Source: Cordylochernes scorpioides
Taxonomy: Eukaryota; Arthropoda; Arachnida; Pseudoscorpiones; Chernetidae
Assembly (NCBI GenBank): GCA_030710605.1
Contig: CP092870.1
Location: 54,077,921-54,141,920 of the forward strand
Reading direction: 5' to 3'
DNA length: 64,000 nt
Shown here piece by piece: positions 32,751-43,829 of this stretch; within the stretch, counting starts at the first letter, position 1, and each line of letters starts with the position of its first letter. Position numbers and translations under genes: made by a program. The notes beneath the pieces are model-generated. The model was given only the letters and a program-made list of their open reading frames with translations. It was not told the DNA's origin and did not search any database.

Positions 32751-34540
32751 GTATTTGGAAGAAACACTACACCAATAAATGATGACCAAATTAACCTTGA
32801 TGTATACTCTGCTGATAATTATGTAATTCAACCTAAGTCAAGTTGTAAGATATCAGTAGTAAGTACACCACTTCAAGAAAATAGAGATGTTCTAATCTGC
32901 CCAAATTGGGAACTCTTAATAAGGAAGGAATTTATAATGCCCTCTCTTCTAACGACCTTCTGGCAAGGGAAAGCAGATTTGTGGATAGCAAACGGAACTT
33001 CTAAACCACTGATGATTCCTTCTCGTATGGCCCTTGCCACCATGAGCGATGTTGATGTTGGCTCCATATGCTCCTTGAAATGTGATGAATTAATCCAAGA
33101 AGAAGAGATAGGGATCACCAAATTGAACCAGAAGATAGAAGCAATGATCGACTCGAATCTTACTGAGGATCAGCAAAATAAGTTGATGAATATTCTTAAG
33201 AAGCTTTCGGATGTCTTTGATTTTTCTGGGAAGTCTCAACCTGCCCGAAGTAAATTAAAGCACAAGATTGACACGGGTGATCACGCTCCAACAAAACAGA
33301 GGCCTTACCGAGTGCCTGGAATGGAGAGAAAAATCATACAGCAGGAAGATGACAGAATGTGATGGAACAAGATATAATTCAAATTTCTGAATGTCCTTGG
33401 TCTTCGCCTGTAGTACTTGTGAAGAAAAAGAATGGGTCTTGGAGGTTTTGCGTTGACTATAGACGACTTAATAAGATCACCAAGAAAGATGTTTATCCAT
33501 TACCATGGGTTGATGATGCTTTGGATAATTTATCGGGAGCCAGATATTACTCAAGTATGGATTTAAGAACTGGCTATTGGCAAATTGAAGTGGATGAGCA
33601 TGATAGAGAGAAGACGGCATTCATTACACCTGATGGACTATACGAATTTAGGGTAATGCCATTTGGCCTCTGTAACGCCCCAGCTACATTTGAGAGGATG
33701 ATGGATACCGTTTTGAAAGGACTAAAATGGAACATCTGTCTTTGCTATTTGGATGATATAGTGGTTTATGGTCCTTCATTTGAAGAACATCTAAAAAGGT
33801 TAGAAGTTGTTCTGGAATGCCTTCAACAATCTGGATTGAATGTGAACCATGAAAAATGTTTATTTCGCTCAAGACAATTAAAAATACTAGAACACGTTGT
33901 CAATGAAAATGGAATACATCCAGATCCCGAAAAGGTTGAAGCCATTTTAAAATTTCCATCTCCTAAAAGTATACCTGATATCAGAAGTTTCTTAGGACTG
34001 TGCTCCTATTATAGACGATTTGTGGAAAGCTTTTCCCACAAAGCTAAACCTCTGAATGACCTTTTGAAAAACAATGTCAAATTCTGTTGGAATAAAGAAA
34101 AAGAAAATGCCTTCGAGATCCTTAAAGAAGCTTTAACCTCTGAACCTGTTCTTGGGCACTTTATTTAAGACGCCGACACCCATATACACACCGACGCCAG
34201 TGGATATGGCATTGGAGCAGTGTTGATCCAAATACAAGGAGGTGCTGAACGACCAATAGCTTATGCATCCAGGACCCTAACAAAGGCTTAAAAGAATTAT
34301 TCTACGACTGAAAAAGAACTGCTTGCGGTTGTTTGGGCCACATCCAAATTTAGACCCTACCTTTTTGGCCGAAATTTCACAGTTGTTACAGATCATCATT
34401 CACTGTGCTGGCTTGCAGGACTCAAAGATCCTTCCGGACGACTCGCTAGATGGGCACTCAGGCTGCAAGAATTTGACATCACCGTAGTCTATAAGAGTGG
34501 GCGCAAACATAAAGACGCCGACTGTTTATCAAGGAACCCT
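32733..34540 (+). pseudogene. Gypsy reverse transcriptase and RNase H
   Basis: The RT linker is at 32733-33362. The RT core at 33359-34168 includes SPVVLVKKKNGSWRFCVDYR, MDLRTGYWQIEV, MPFGLCNAPATFERMMD and the active site YLDDIVVYG. The junction at about 33360 needs a small frame change. RNase H follows ([35 protein letters not shown]) but is broken by TAA at 34166-34168 and 34289-34291. Substrate and role are standard for Ty3/gypsy replication. Inactive as it stands. Confidence 0.93.
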
Positions 34541-34599
34541 GTACCAGAAGAGCAAGAAGACTTCCCAAATATAATATCGATCATCGATATTCGTGCAGA

Positions 34600-35947
34600 A
34601 CAAAGTCGAGATCCCAATTTAGCAAAGATCATAGACAAAATCGAACAAACTGGACCTTTTAAAGGCTTCGAAGTTATGGACGGAGTACTTTATAAAATAA
34701 ACTACGAGCCAAATGGAAGGCAACGGCTTTTTGTACTCCCAAAGCAAATGCGGCTGGAAATCCTCAAAAATCTTCACGATGCACCTACTGCTGGTCACTT
34801 GGGTTTTGCCAAAACTTATGATCGGGCACGTAAAATATTCTTTTGGGGTGGAATGTATAAGACCATTCGTCAGTATATAGCGCATTGCAGAGAGTGCCAG
34901 CGCAGGAAAAGTGTTCCACAACGACCGCCTGGACAACTTATGCCTATCCCACCGTCAAATTTTCCTTTTCAAAAGATAGGAATGGATTTATTAGGGAGAT
35001 TTCCTGTTACGAATCAGGGCAACAAATGGATTATTGTATGCACTGAATATATGACGCGATTTGCAACTACAAAGGCGATTCCAGACGCAGGAGCCATGGA
35101 AATTACTAAGTTTATTGTCGAAGAAATTATTCTCCGACACGGAGCTCCTCAGCAGATCATCACCGACCGTGGCACGAACTTTATGTCCCAAATAATTAAG
35201 GAAATAAACAATTTAAGTGGAATAAGTCACCTCAAGACTACAGCCTATCATCCGCAGACTAACGGTTTAACTGAAAGATTAAACAAAACATAGACCGACA
35301 TGTTGTCCATGTACGTTGACGTGGAACAGAAAAACTGGGACGAAGTTCTGCCATTTGTAACATTTGCTTATAACACCGCTAAGCAAGAAACTACAGACTT
35401 CAGTTCCTTCTTTCTAGTTCATGGCCGCGAGGTCGAAACCACTTTAGATTCACTCCTTCCATATCACGACAATGATAATGTTGGTGATTATGTTCAACAC
35501 CTCATTACCACAGCTGAAGAAGCCCGACACCTTGCACAACTACATCTCTATCGAGGTCAAGAAAAAGACAGAGTATACTACGATAGGAAACATCGACCTG
35601 TGGATTATAATGTGGGAGATCTAGTGTGGCTCTTCATTCCAGTGAGAAAAGTTGGACTCTCAGAAAAACTGATTAAGAAATACTTCGGTCCCTACCGCAT
35701 TACAAGACAATTGTCCCCCGTCAATTACGAAATTGAGGCCATTTCTGACTCTCCAAAACATCGTAAAATAAGAGATACAGTACATGTACTTAGAATGAAG
35801 CCATATTTGGATCCACTACTTCAAGAAGAAATATCTGACTCAACTCCAAACGAGGAACTTGTTCTGAAACAAAGATTCTCCGACCCAGAACCGATATCAG
35901 GCCCTGTGACTAGATCAAGAGCTAGACGGACGCAAATTGGTCAATAA
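34600..35947 (+). pseudogene. Gypsy integrase with GPY/F module
   Basis: HHCC zinc domain: HDAPTAGHLGFAKTYDR and CRECQRRK. DDE core: MDLLGRFP, ITDRGTNFMS and the TAYHPQTNGLTERLNKT segment. C-terminal GPY/F-type motif: KKYFGPYRITRQLSPVNYEIE region. TAG at 35291-35293 interrupts the frame after LNKT. The frame resumes to 35947, ending in RSRARRTQIGQ. No envelope gene follows. Confidence 0.93.
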
Positions 35948-35996
35948 CCTTCAATTGAACAGCGGGACGCTGTTTTTTTTTCAGAGTAGGAAAAAG

Positions 35997-36242
35997 TGCG
36001 GCATTTACTTTTATACATGATCTGAAGCTCTCCTCTATTTCTCAAGTTGAGAAAACACAGCATTAAAGGGGTAGAAGAGCTTGTGACTCGTGGCTCGTAG
36101 AGACCGCGCCACGGGCAGAGGGAGATAATAATCATATCTTTCTTGGAAGTCATTTAAAACTCAACGTCTAAGTTTATTTTTGGAAAGTTAAGTTTCTTGA
36201 AACTTTACAAGGCGAGTTTTTAGTGTTATTTTCTACGCGACA
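35997..36242 (+). repeat. Gypsy 3' LTR
   Basis: 246 bp, differs from the 5' LTR by scattered substitutions, for example near the end (GCGAGTTTTTAGTG versus GCAGTTTCTCAGTG). Confidence 0.92.
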
Positions 36243-36254
36243 ATATCAATATTG

Positions 36255-36746
36255 AAAAATAAAGCTTCCAGGGCTAGGTTTCTTGTGCAACGTTTTATTT
36301 TCAAGCTTTCGGACTTTTCAGTCCTTCAACAGAAGTATCACGTTTATAAATTAATGATAAATACTATTTTATATAAATTATTATTCACATATCTTTAAAT
36401 ACTTATGATATTGAGAAAGAGTAAATTGCTGTAAATTCATACACAAAGAATGTGATATATTTTCTCTCTCTCAATATCATAAGTATAAAAAATATGTAAA
36501 TATTATAAAATACGTCATCCCTAAGGTTAGAAATAAATGTTATTTCTCCTTAAATAAATTTAAAATTTTCGTTCAACACATGCGGGATAATTTTCAAATG
36601 TCGGCCTACAATAAATAATGTGTATTTAAAATAGTATTTATCATTATAATTTATTAACGTGATACTCCTGTTAAAGGACTGACAAGTCCTAAAGCTTGAG
36701 AATAAAAAGTTGCACAAGAAACTTAGCCCTGGAATCTTTATTTATT
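36255..36746. repeat. Foldback element with two outward hammerhead-like motifs
   Basis: Inverted ends AATAAAGCTTCCAGGGCTAG (from about 36258) and mirror (to about 36745), with near-palindromic interior. On the minus strand 36332-36305 reads CTGTTGAAGGACTG, AAAAGTCC, GAAAGC. On the plus strand 36668-36695 reads CTGTTAAAGGACTG, ACAAGTCC, TAAAGC. Both have the hammerhead order (CUGAUGA box, stem II GGACU/AGUCC, GAAA box) with one or two core changes. This resembles termini of Penelope-like elements; no Penelope RT is nearby. Confidence 0.5.
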
Positions 36747-37361
36747 TTATAATTTACGATTTTTTTTCTTTCTCTTTCTAGATATTCACGTTGTGCGTCA
36801 CTATTGAGATTTCAGAGTTTGCTCAATGATGATTATGAGGAATTATATTGATTGATTCAATCTGAACACATGGATTTTTTTTCCATGAAGATAGAGGTGG
36901 TCTGGCCGGCATTCATAGTTCTTAAAATTAAAGATACTTCGGCCAAGAAATCAGTAAAAAGATTTACTGGGTCAAGTATCGTAAATTTTAATAACTATTT
37001 ATTTTTTGGTACTGTCCACTGTACTTCGCTGTACTTTTCAATGTTACATTGTTAAATTCAACTTATCATCGCTATAAAAGATAATTATTTATTGTTTTTA
37101 ATATTCGATTCTCATGTATTTATTCTTAATTTTCCTTTTATTCTTTTTGCGATTGTTTTCTTGCAGTAGATTCTAATGAAATTCTATTTCAATTCTGTAT
37201 GTCTCTAATTTATTTCCTGAAATTCTAATCTTCAGATTCTTAATATATACATTACTGTTGGATCCAACTTCTCTTTACATAAAAATTTACTTTTCTAATT
37301 TCAAATATTTCAAATATCGTTATAACTCAGATTTACTAGCTGTTTATTCTTTTTTATCATC
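36747..37361. other. AT-rich DNA, nothing recognised
   Basis: T-rich, resembles the decayed minisatellite background. Confidence 0.4.
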
Positions 37362-37645
37362 CCTAGTACACCTGGTACAGGCCATGATAATAATAGTGGG
37401 TAGAAGTTGGCAACTGCTTTTACTGTAAGTGCACCACATGTCTACATATGTGAAAAACAGTTCGACTTTTGCACTCACAAGTGTGCCAGAGTCCCATTTG
37501 GGTACTTGCACTCGCTAAGGGGGTGGACATTTGCAAGAATCGGGACCATTGGAACATTTTTTAATTTAAAAAAAGTGCCCAATGTAGGATTCGATCTCGG
37601 GTCGTAGCGGTAGAAAACCAACAGTTTAGATCTTCCTTCCACCGA
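37362..37645 (-). mobile_element. tRNA-derived SINE, older copy
   Basis: Matches 49944-50363: CATCCCTAGTACACCTGG, CACATGTCTACATATGTG, then the tRNA-like head at the right end on the minus strand. The B box is decayed (AGATCGAATCC for GGTTCGATTCC). Confidence 0.65.
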
Positions 37646-38125
37646 ATAATACCCATAAAAATTTAAACCTATCTTATTCATTATATTTCACTTTTTTCTT
37701 CATTATTTTTAGTTATATATATTTCACTCTAAAGTAAATAAATAGTGTTCCGATTACACTAAAAACCAATATTGAATCCTATCAATAATGCTAAATCTCG
37801 CAATAAGAGTTACCTTATTGCTTAGTTCCTAGATATTGCTCCATTTGTATTTGTGATATTTCGAGTCGATATTTTGAATCAATTTATTAGTCGTTTATGT
37901 ATTCATCATGTAATTGTGTATCTCTCTCAAGACTTGCCCTCTCTGTGGGAGAGAACTCTCGCAGTCCATCGGTGGTGGAGTCTTTCCCGGAGTGGGCGCC
38001 ACTAATGACGATTTGTTTATATTTATTTATGTAATATTTAAATCAAAGATACAAACTTTTCATTGGCCTTGTAGAACGAGAGTGGTGTACACGTGCTAGC
38101 ATATTTTAGCGAAAAACACAAATAT

Positions 38126-38306
38126 CCTCGATAAAGAGAGGCGAGCTACCCCTCGAAATATTGGAAAAATAAAATACCTATAAATCCAATATATGCCTCT
38201 TTTTAAATATATATATATTTTTTCAATTAAAAAGGCATATATTGGATCAAAATATCATTTATTTTACCAAGTTTTACCAGTTAGTTGAACGCCAACCTTT
38301 ATCAAG
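38126..38306. ncRNA. Pair of hammerhead-like motifs in inverted orientation
   Basis: Plus strand 38126-38164: CCTCGATAAAGAGAGG, loop CGAGCTA, CCCCTCGAAATATTGG. Minus strand 38306-38271: CTTGATAAAGGTTGG, loop, then AACTGGTAAAAC. Both follow the box-stem-GAAA layout with core deviations. Between them, ATCCAATATATGCC and GGCATATATTGGAT form a palindrome. The minus motif is related to the one at 8609-8644. Probable Penelope-type debris inside Z. Confidence 0.35.
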
Positions 38307-39099
38307 GTGTTATAACATATTTAATGTGTGTCAACAACAAAATAATATCTACATATATGTATAATTATGAATTTTATATTTTATACATTTATTTATATAT
38401 ATTTATCCTTATTTATTCAATTTTATATTTAACCTTATTTAACCATATATGAACATAGAAATAAATTTGTTTTAATCTCTCTCAAATATACAAATGATCT
38501 ATTTTTTTTAAATAAAAAAGATAAACTTACATATGGAGAACCCCGAGAATCTAACCAGTAAAATTGAGGAATTATTGTATCCACACATTTTCGGTTCATG
38601 AGTGGTGCTTCCTCCGATTGTAATTGATTCATCAATGAATGGGTTCTTTATATTTATTAATATAGAAATATTGATCAATCAATAGATTAATTTCCGTTTG
38701 AAACTTGTTTAGTCTCTTATTCTTGATTGAAGAAATAACAAGTTGATTCCATGCACGATTTATAAGTATACAATAATAGAAACATTCTATATATAGCGCT
38801 CTGATTAATTAATTACTGGATTAAGTTCATGATTGATTTAAAGATAAATTAATTCCATATTTAGTTCTTGATTATATATATATAATTGATAGTTAATTGC
38901 ATATTGAGTTCAGAAAAACAATTATTGGATTTGGTTCGTGAATTATTAAGTATTCGGTTTATAAATTACAGAATGATAGATCACTCACAATACATTTCTT
39001 GATTATGCAATTAATATATCATTTTGTATCCTCAATGATGGGTTCATTATTGAACTTATAATTGATCGAATAATTTGAACCAATTCAACGATTGGTTCC

Positions 39100-39441
39100 T
39101 TATTAGGTACGCCATCTAATCAGTTGCTGAAAATATATTCCTCGTGATAGGACATAAGGATTGATTCGTTTGACTTAATTGATTCATTTAATAGATGGAA
39201 GATTGAATCTATATCTAGAGAGTGATTGGTCAAATCATAGATTGATTTCTTATCCAGCGTACTTTTGATCAATTCATAAATTGATATCAAATCCAGAGCG
39301 CGTTTCATCAATTCTTAGATTCATTCCCTATCCTGTGTGCTTCATTTTATCAATTCATAGATTCCAACTTATCCACAGTGTAGGTTTGATCAATTTAAGA
39401 TTGATTCCATATTCAGTGCTAGCGTTAACAATTCAAATATA
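39100..39441 (-). repeat. 39-bp satellite of Z, copy 2, part 1
   Basis: Decayed units. The minus frame 39311-39120 reads ALDLISIYELIKSTLDKKS, a 13-residue periodicity. Confidence 0.7.
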
Positions 39442-40568
39442 CAGGGTGATCCAAAAGTCCCGCACTATTTTAAAAATTAATAACTCCGCGAATATTTGCG
39501 CTAGAGCAATGCGGTAAACACCACTGTATTCAGGATGCAATGGGATTTTTTATGGCAAATAATGAAAAATTCGAAATTGATTTTAGTTACAATTTTATTC
39601 GCCAGATGGCGCTCTACCAGAATCAGAGATTCAGCGGCCAGATTGTTTGATAAATTGAAAAATATAACTGATCGACACGTATTTTGCCTTTTTGAATACC
39701 AGGAAAGAACCCTAATAATATCAAATAAAAAATTAATAAAACACCACTTCGCCAAAAGTATGAAGAATTGGTTAACGATTTTCAAATACAATCAGAGATA
39801 TGTAAAATAGGTAAATGCAAATTGAAACATGTAGCAAAAATATTTATATTTTATATGGGGTTTTGTGAAATAGATTGAATGTTTGAAAAACACTGCTGAT
39901 ATCAATACACGAATTTTTGAAATGTTAATATAGTACCAAAAATTATGATTGCACTATTAATAGGATTTTTTGCTATAAGAAATGTGTAGTTTCTTGACTG
40001 ATTGGCGACCCTTGACTATTTAACTGGATATTTGTCATGATCCAACAAATGAAATATAGAGGGGAGTGACAAAATATATTTGTCGTACTTTATTCCAAAT
40101 ATCCTATGGGCTTGTCAAATGTTATCATTGTTTATTATACTGTACACAATTTTAAAAAATGTGTCCCCTCAAATAAAAATAATTTTTAAATCGACCTTTT
40201 GCGTTGAAAAACGTGGTAGGAAAATCATTTTGTATTTTTTTTTCACAAAATTTCTAAAGTTATTGGTGTACAGAAAATATTCCTTATGCTATTTCTTTTA
40301 ATGAGTGAAAAGCGAAAACTAAACATAAGGGGGGAAATTGTGTGTACCAGTGTTATTCGAGAAGTTATAACACTCTGGTTTGCACGACATAATATGTGAA
40401 CAAATGACAAACAAAATATTACTGTTCACAAAAAATAGAGTCAAGATGTGAGGACAGCATTTATTATCCCCATATCCCAACATAAAGAGCTGCAAAATAT
40501 TGGTAGAAAATATAATACATGGCGGCTTATCTAACACATGAGGTAACTGCTTTCTCTCTTGTATTAGG

Positions 40569-41305
40569 TCACAATCCTTGCTCAATGTGGCACCCTTCAT
40601 TCTCAATCACCGCCTGCAGACGATAAATGACAGAATGGACAGCATTAAAAAACATATCTGCTGAAATTGATAAATCTTGCCATCTGATAGAAGCCTTCAA
40701 CATGGCCAATGTGGTAGGCCAGCATCGATAAACACACGATTTAATGTACCCCCATAAACAAAAATCGCAAGGCGTCAAGTCTGGTGATCTTGGAGGCCAC
40801 TGGTATATAAAGTGGCGACTTATCACACGATTTTCACCGACCGTATCCTTCAGCAATTGTTTGGCACCTCGGGAGATATGAGGAGGTCCTCCATCTTTCA
40901 TGAATGTTATTTCGCTTAGTGCTTTTGCCCTGCACAATATGGGAATACCCTTTTCTCTCAAAAGTTGAACATAACGTTCACCAGTTACAAAAACGGTTTT
41001 AAAAGTTCTTCCATTGATTTTTCAAAGAAAAATGGCCCAATAATAAAAGAAGTGAACCCACACAAAACTAACTCTAGGCTGGTAAAGTGGCATTTCTGTA
41101 AAAATCCTAGGGTTTTCTGTTGCCCAAATGCGGCTGTTTTGAATGTTAAATTCTACGTTTAGAGAAAAGTGAGCATCATCTGTCCACAGAACATTCGACA
41201 GCCAGTTTTCATCAATATCAATTTGCCGTAAAACCCATGCAGCGAATTCTTGACGCATCTCAAAATCGCCAACTTTCAGCTCGTGAAATCTTTGAATTTT
41301 GTATG
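40569..41305 (-). pseudogene. Mariner-like transposase C-terminal two thirds (element W)
   Basis: Minus-strand pieces: NWLSNVLWTDDAHFSLN (first Asp), RIWATENPRIF, then in another frame FMKDGGPPHISRGAKQLL (second Asp; usually DGAPPHI) and PPRSPDLTPCDFCLWGYIKS (third Asp). The N-terminal DNA-binding part is gone, cut by LINE A at about 41305. Frame changes lie between 41022 and 40961. Inactive. Confidence 0.85.
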
Positions 41306-43829
41306 GGTACACACAATAGAGACATTAAGTGAAGCGTCTTCGGATATCACAATCATACTCGGCGAATTTAACGCCAAAAGTTCAATTTGGGGATCACCTG
41401 TCCAGGATAACAAAAGTCAGAAGGTTGAGGACATGCTAACCGACCTCGACCTTACACCGTTAAATAACGGAGATAACACCTACCTATCTAAGTCCACAGG
41501 CACAGAATCCGCAATAGACATCACAGCGATAAATTACAACATCGCACCCACAACACAATGGAAAATCCTGAGAGGTGCAATCAGTGACCACAGACCAATT
41601 TTAACAACCCTAAACTTCAAAATTGAGAATGTCCAACAGAATAAAAGAACATGGAACTTTAGGAAAGCCGACTTGAAAAAAAATTCACAGAAAAGCTTGA
41701 AGTACTGTGCAACGAAAAATTGAATTACAGAACGCTTGACAAAAAACTTGGAAAAATTCTCTTCGAACATTTCAAAAGCTGCAAAAGCATCGATACCTGG
41801 AGGTAGACGTAAAGACCTGTGGATACCTTACTGGAAGGACCACAACATCGAGGCAATGATTTCAGAGAGAGAGACAATATCAATTAACTTCTTAAAAAAA
41901 TAAAACAGAAGAAAACAGAAAGGAACTAATTGAAATTAGTCACAAAATAGAACAAGAAATTTGGATATGCAAACAAGAAAAATGGCAGAATTCTGCGAAA
42001 AAATGGATCCAAGAAAGGATAGACAACACTGGAATATGATTAGAGTGTTAGAGAACAATCAAAACCAACACCAATCCTCCAATACTCTAACCGATATGAA
42101 TAGAACAGCGAGAACGAGAACAAACAAATGGCTGACATAATTGCTGAATGAATATCTTTCAAGCACTTCCATACTCAACTATACGAATGAAGACAGGACT
42201 CTAAAAATAATATAAACAAGTTAGTTAAACACAAGCAAGAAACTTCCATCAACAAGATATTTTCTCGAGAGACTTCACACTGAATGAGCTAAACTTATCA
42301 ATAAAAAAATCCAAGAGGTCACCAAGAGATAATCTAATCTTTGGTCAAATGATTAAATACTTTGAAGACAAAGCTAATAATCAACTCCTACGAATACTGA
42401 ACATTTCATGGCAAACTGGTAAACTACCAAAGAATTGGAAGATATCAATTATAGTGCCAATACTGAAGCCAAACAAAGATGTCAAGGAATACAAGAACTA
42501 TCGGCCAATTGCTCTCACCAGCATACTTTGTAAAATACCAGAACGAATTATCAACTCTAGGCTCATAGTCTGGCTCACTAACAATAATAAAAGAAACCTC
42601 TACCAAACTGCCTATAGATCGCAGCACTGTACGACTGATCAACTGTTCTACTTCTGTCAATCAATAATAGATTCTTTCCAGGAAAAACCGCCAAAGAAGA
42701 CCACGGCTATATTTCTTGATATGACCTCAACTTTTGATCGAGTGTGGAGGGAGAAATTACGTGAAAAGCTGCACAACATCGGAGTAAGAGGAAACACTTT
42801 AATCTGGATTGCAGACTTCTTAAGGGGAAGAAGGTTAAAGGTTCGGGTCAATGGAGAATTTTCCAAGGAAGGAAGAACATGGGCTGGTGTAACTCAGGGA
42901 TCTGTGCTCAGTCCTCTACTCTATCTGCTATATATTAACGACATCCATCCTTACCTCACTGAAGACACAAAGGTTGCCTGTTATGCAGATGATATAGCCA
43001 TATGGCACACAAGTAGCAGCATAGAAAAATCGTAAAAAATACTGAACACATCAATGAGAGGACTGGAAAAGTGGGCAATGGAACTCCAAATGACCATAAA
43101 CCCAATAAAACCAAACCTATGCGTCTTCTCCACTCACAGGGAAAAAGGCATAAATATAACCACAAAATAAGCATAAACAAACAAATAATTGATAAAATTA
43201 GAAATCCATAATACCTAGGTGTGATACTGCAGTCCTGGATCTTTCAAGTTGGTCTCGAGGACCACGCCATCACCATCTCCTAAGCGGCGAAGTACGCGAT
43301 CTACGTATTCATCGTAGATCGCAAAATGCGTGGTGTCGCTGGAGACCCACTGGCGATTCTCCACCAAATTCTGCAGCGCTGGCAGAGGCGCCATATTCAT
43401 TGTACATATTGTATATAATGCATATTATCTTTTTTTTAATAGTGCAGACTGTGCATGTATTGACAATATGTGTCAACAAAATTATTTCAATTATTATTGA
43501 TGAGGAATTGGAATTTTCAGAACACATAATTAGCACCTCAAATAGAGCTATCAGAAAACTAAACATTCTGAGATGGCTATGTGGAACAAATTGGGGAGCA
43601 AAACCCAGAATTCTCAGAACAAGATATACCACCTTAATAAGGCCGATAATGGAATATGCAACACCGGTCTGGGCTTCCTCAAGCTCATCACTAAAAGTAA
43701 GACTAGACAGTGTTCAAGCAAAAGCGGCCAAAATAATCACTGGTGCTGTTTCATCCACCAACAATGAGAAAATTCAGAGAGAATGTGTTCTAGACCTACT
43801 CGCTCGAAAGCAGAAGACAAAATGAAAAC
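41306..43829 (+). pseudogene. LINE A (Jockey-like), endonuclease and RT
   Basis: 5'-truncated non-LTR element. Endonuclease C-terminal part 41306-41723: ILGEFNAKSSIWG, TESAIDITAINY, AISDHRPILTTLNF. A frame-broken linker lies at 41725-42300. RT 42300-43035: YRPIALTSILCKIPERIINSRL, AIFLDMTSTFDRVWRE (palm Asp), GVTQGSVLSPLLYLLYINDI, and the active site CYADDIAIW. The thumb resumes after a 269-bp foreign insert (43230-43498) at DEELEFSEHIISTSN and runs to 43825 (LRTRYTTLIRPIMEYATPVW). Its RNase H is displaced to 55630-56392 by insertions B and C. Confidence 0.88.
43230..43498 (-). other. 269-bp foreign insert with GC-rich coding-like exon
   Basis: Interrupts LINE A between YLGVIL and DEELEF. On the minus strand an AT-rich segment (43498-43401) precedes ATG at 43400 or 43394 and a frame MAPLPALQNLVENRQWVSS ... 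VLRRLGDGDGVVLETNLKDPG that stays open to the insert edge. Codon use is GC-rich, unlike its surroundings. I do not recognise the protein. It could be a captured first exon or a fragment of another element. Confidence 0.4.

Larger units (their letters stand above)
30816..36242 (+). mobile_element. Ty3/gypsy retrotransposon
   Basis: 246-bp LTRs (30816-31061 and 35997-36242), TG...CA, differing at about ten positions, with 4-bp duplication ATAT (30812-30815 and 36243-36246). PBS-like TTTGGTGGAGATTCCGGG starts just inside the 5' LTR. A purine-rich AGAGTAGGAAAAAG abuts the 3' LTR. Order: Gag, protease, RT, RNase H, integrase. Confidence 0.95.
37712..39441 (-). repeat. Repeat Z, copy 2, 3' part
   Basis: Inverted match to 15203-15868 and, at 39100-39441, to the 39-bp satellite. 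It continues at 56990-58292 once the W insertion is removed. Confidence 0.65.

Noticed and set aside
39535-39810. 91-aa protein shared with 56606-56869
   Set aside because: Both frames lie wholly in the long inverted ends of element W, so their similarity is that of the repeat.
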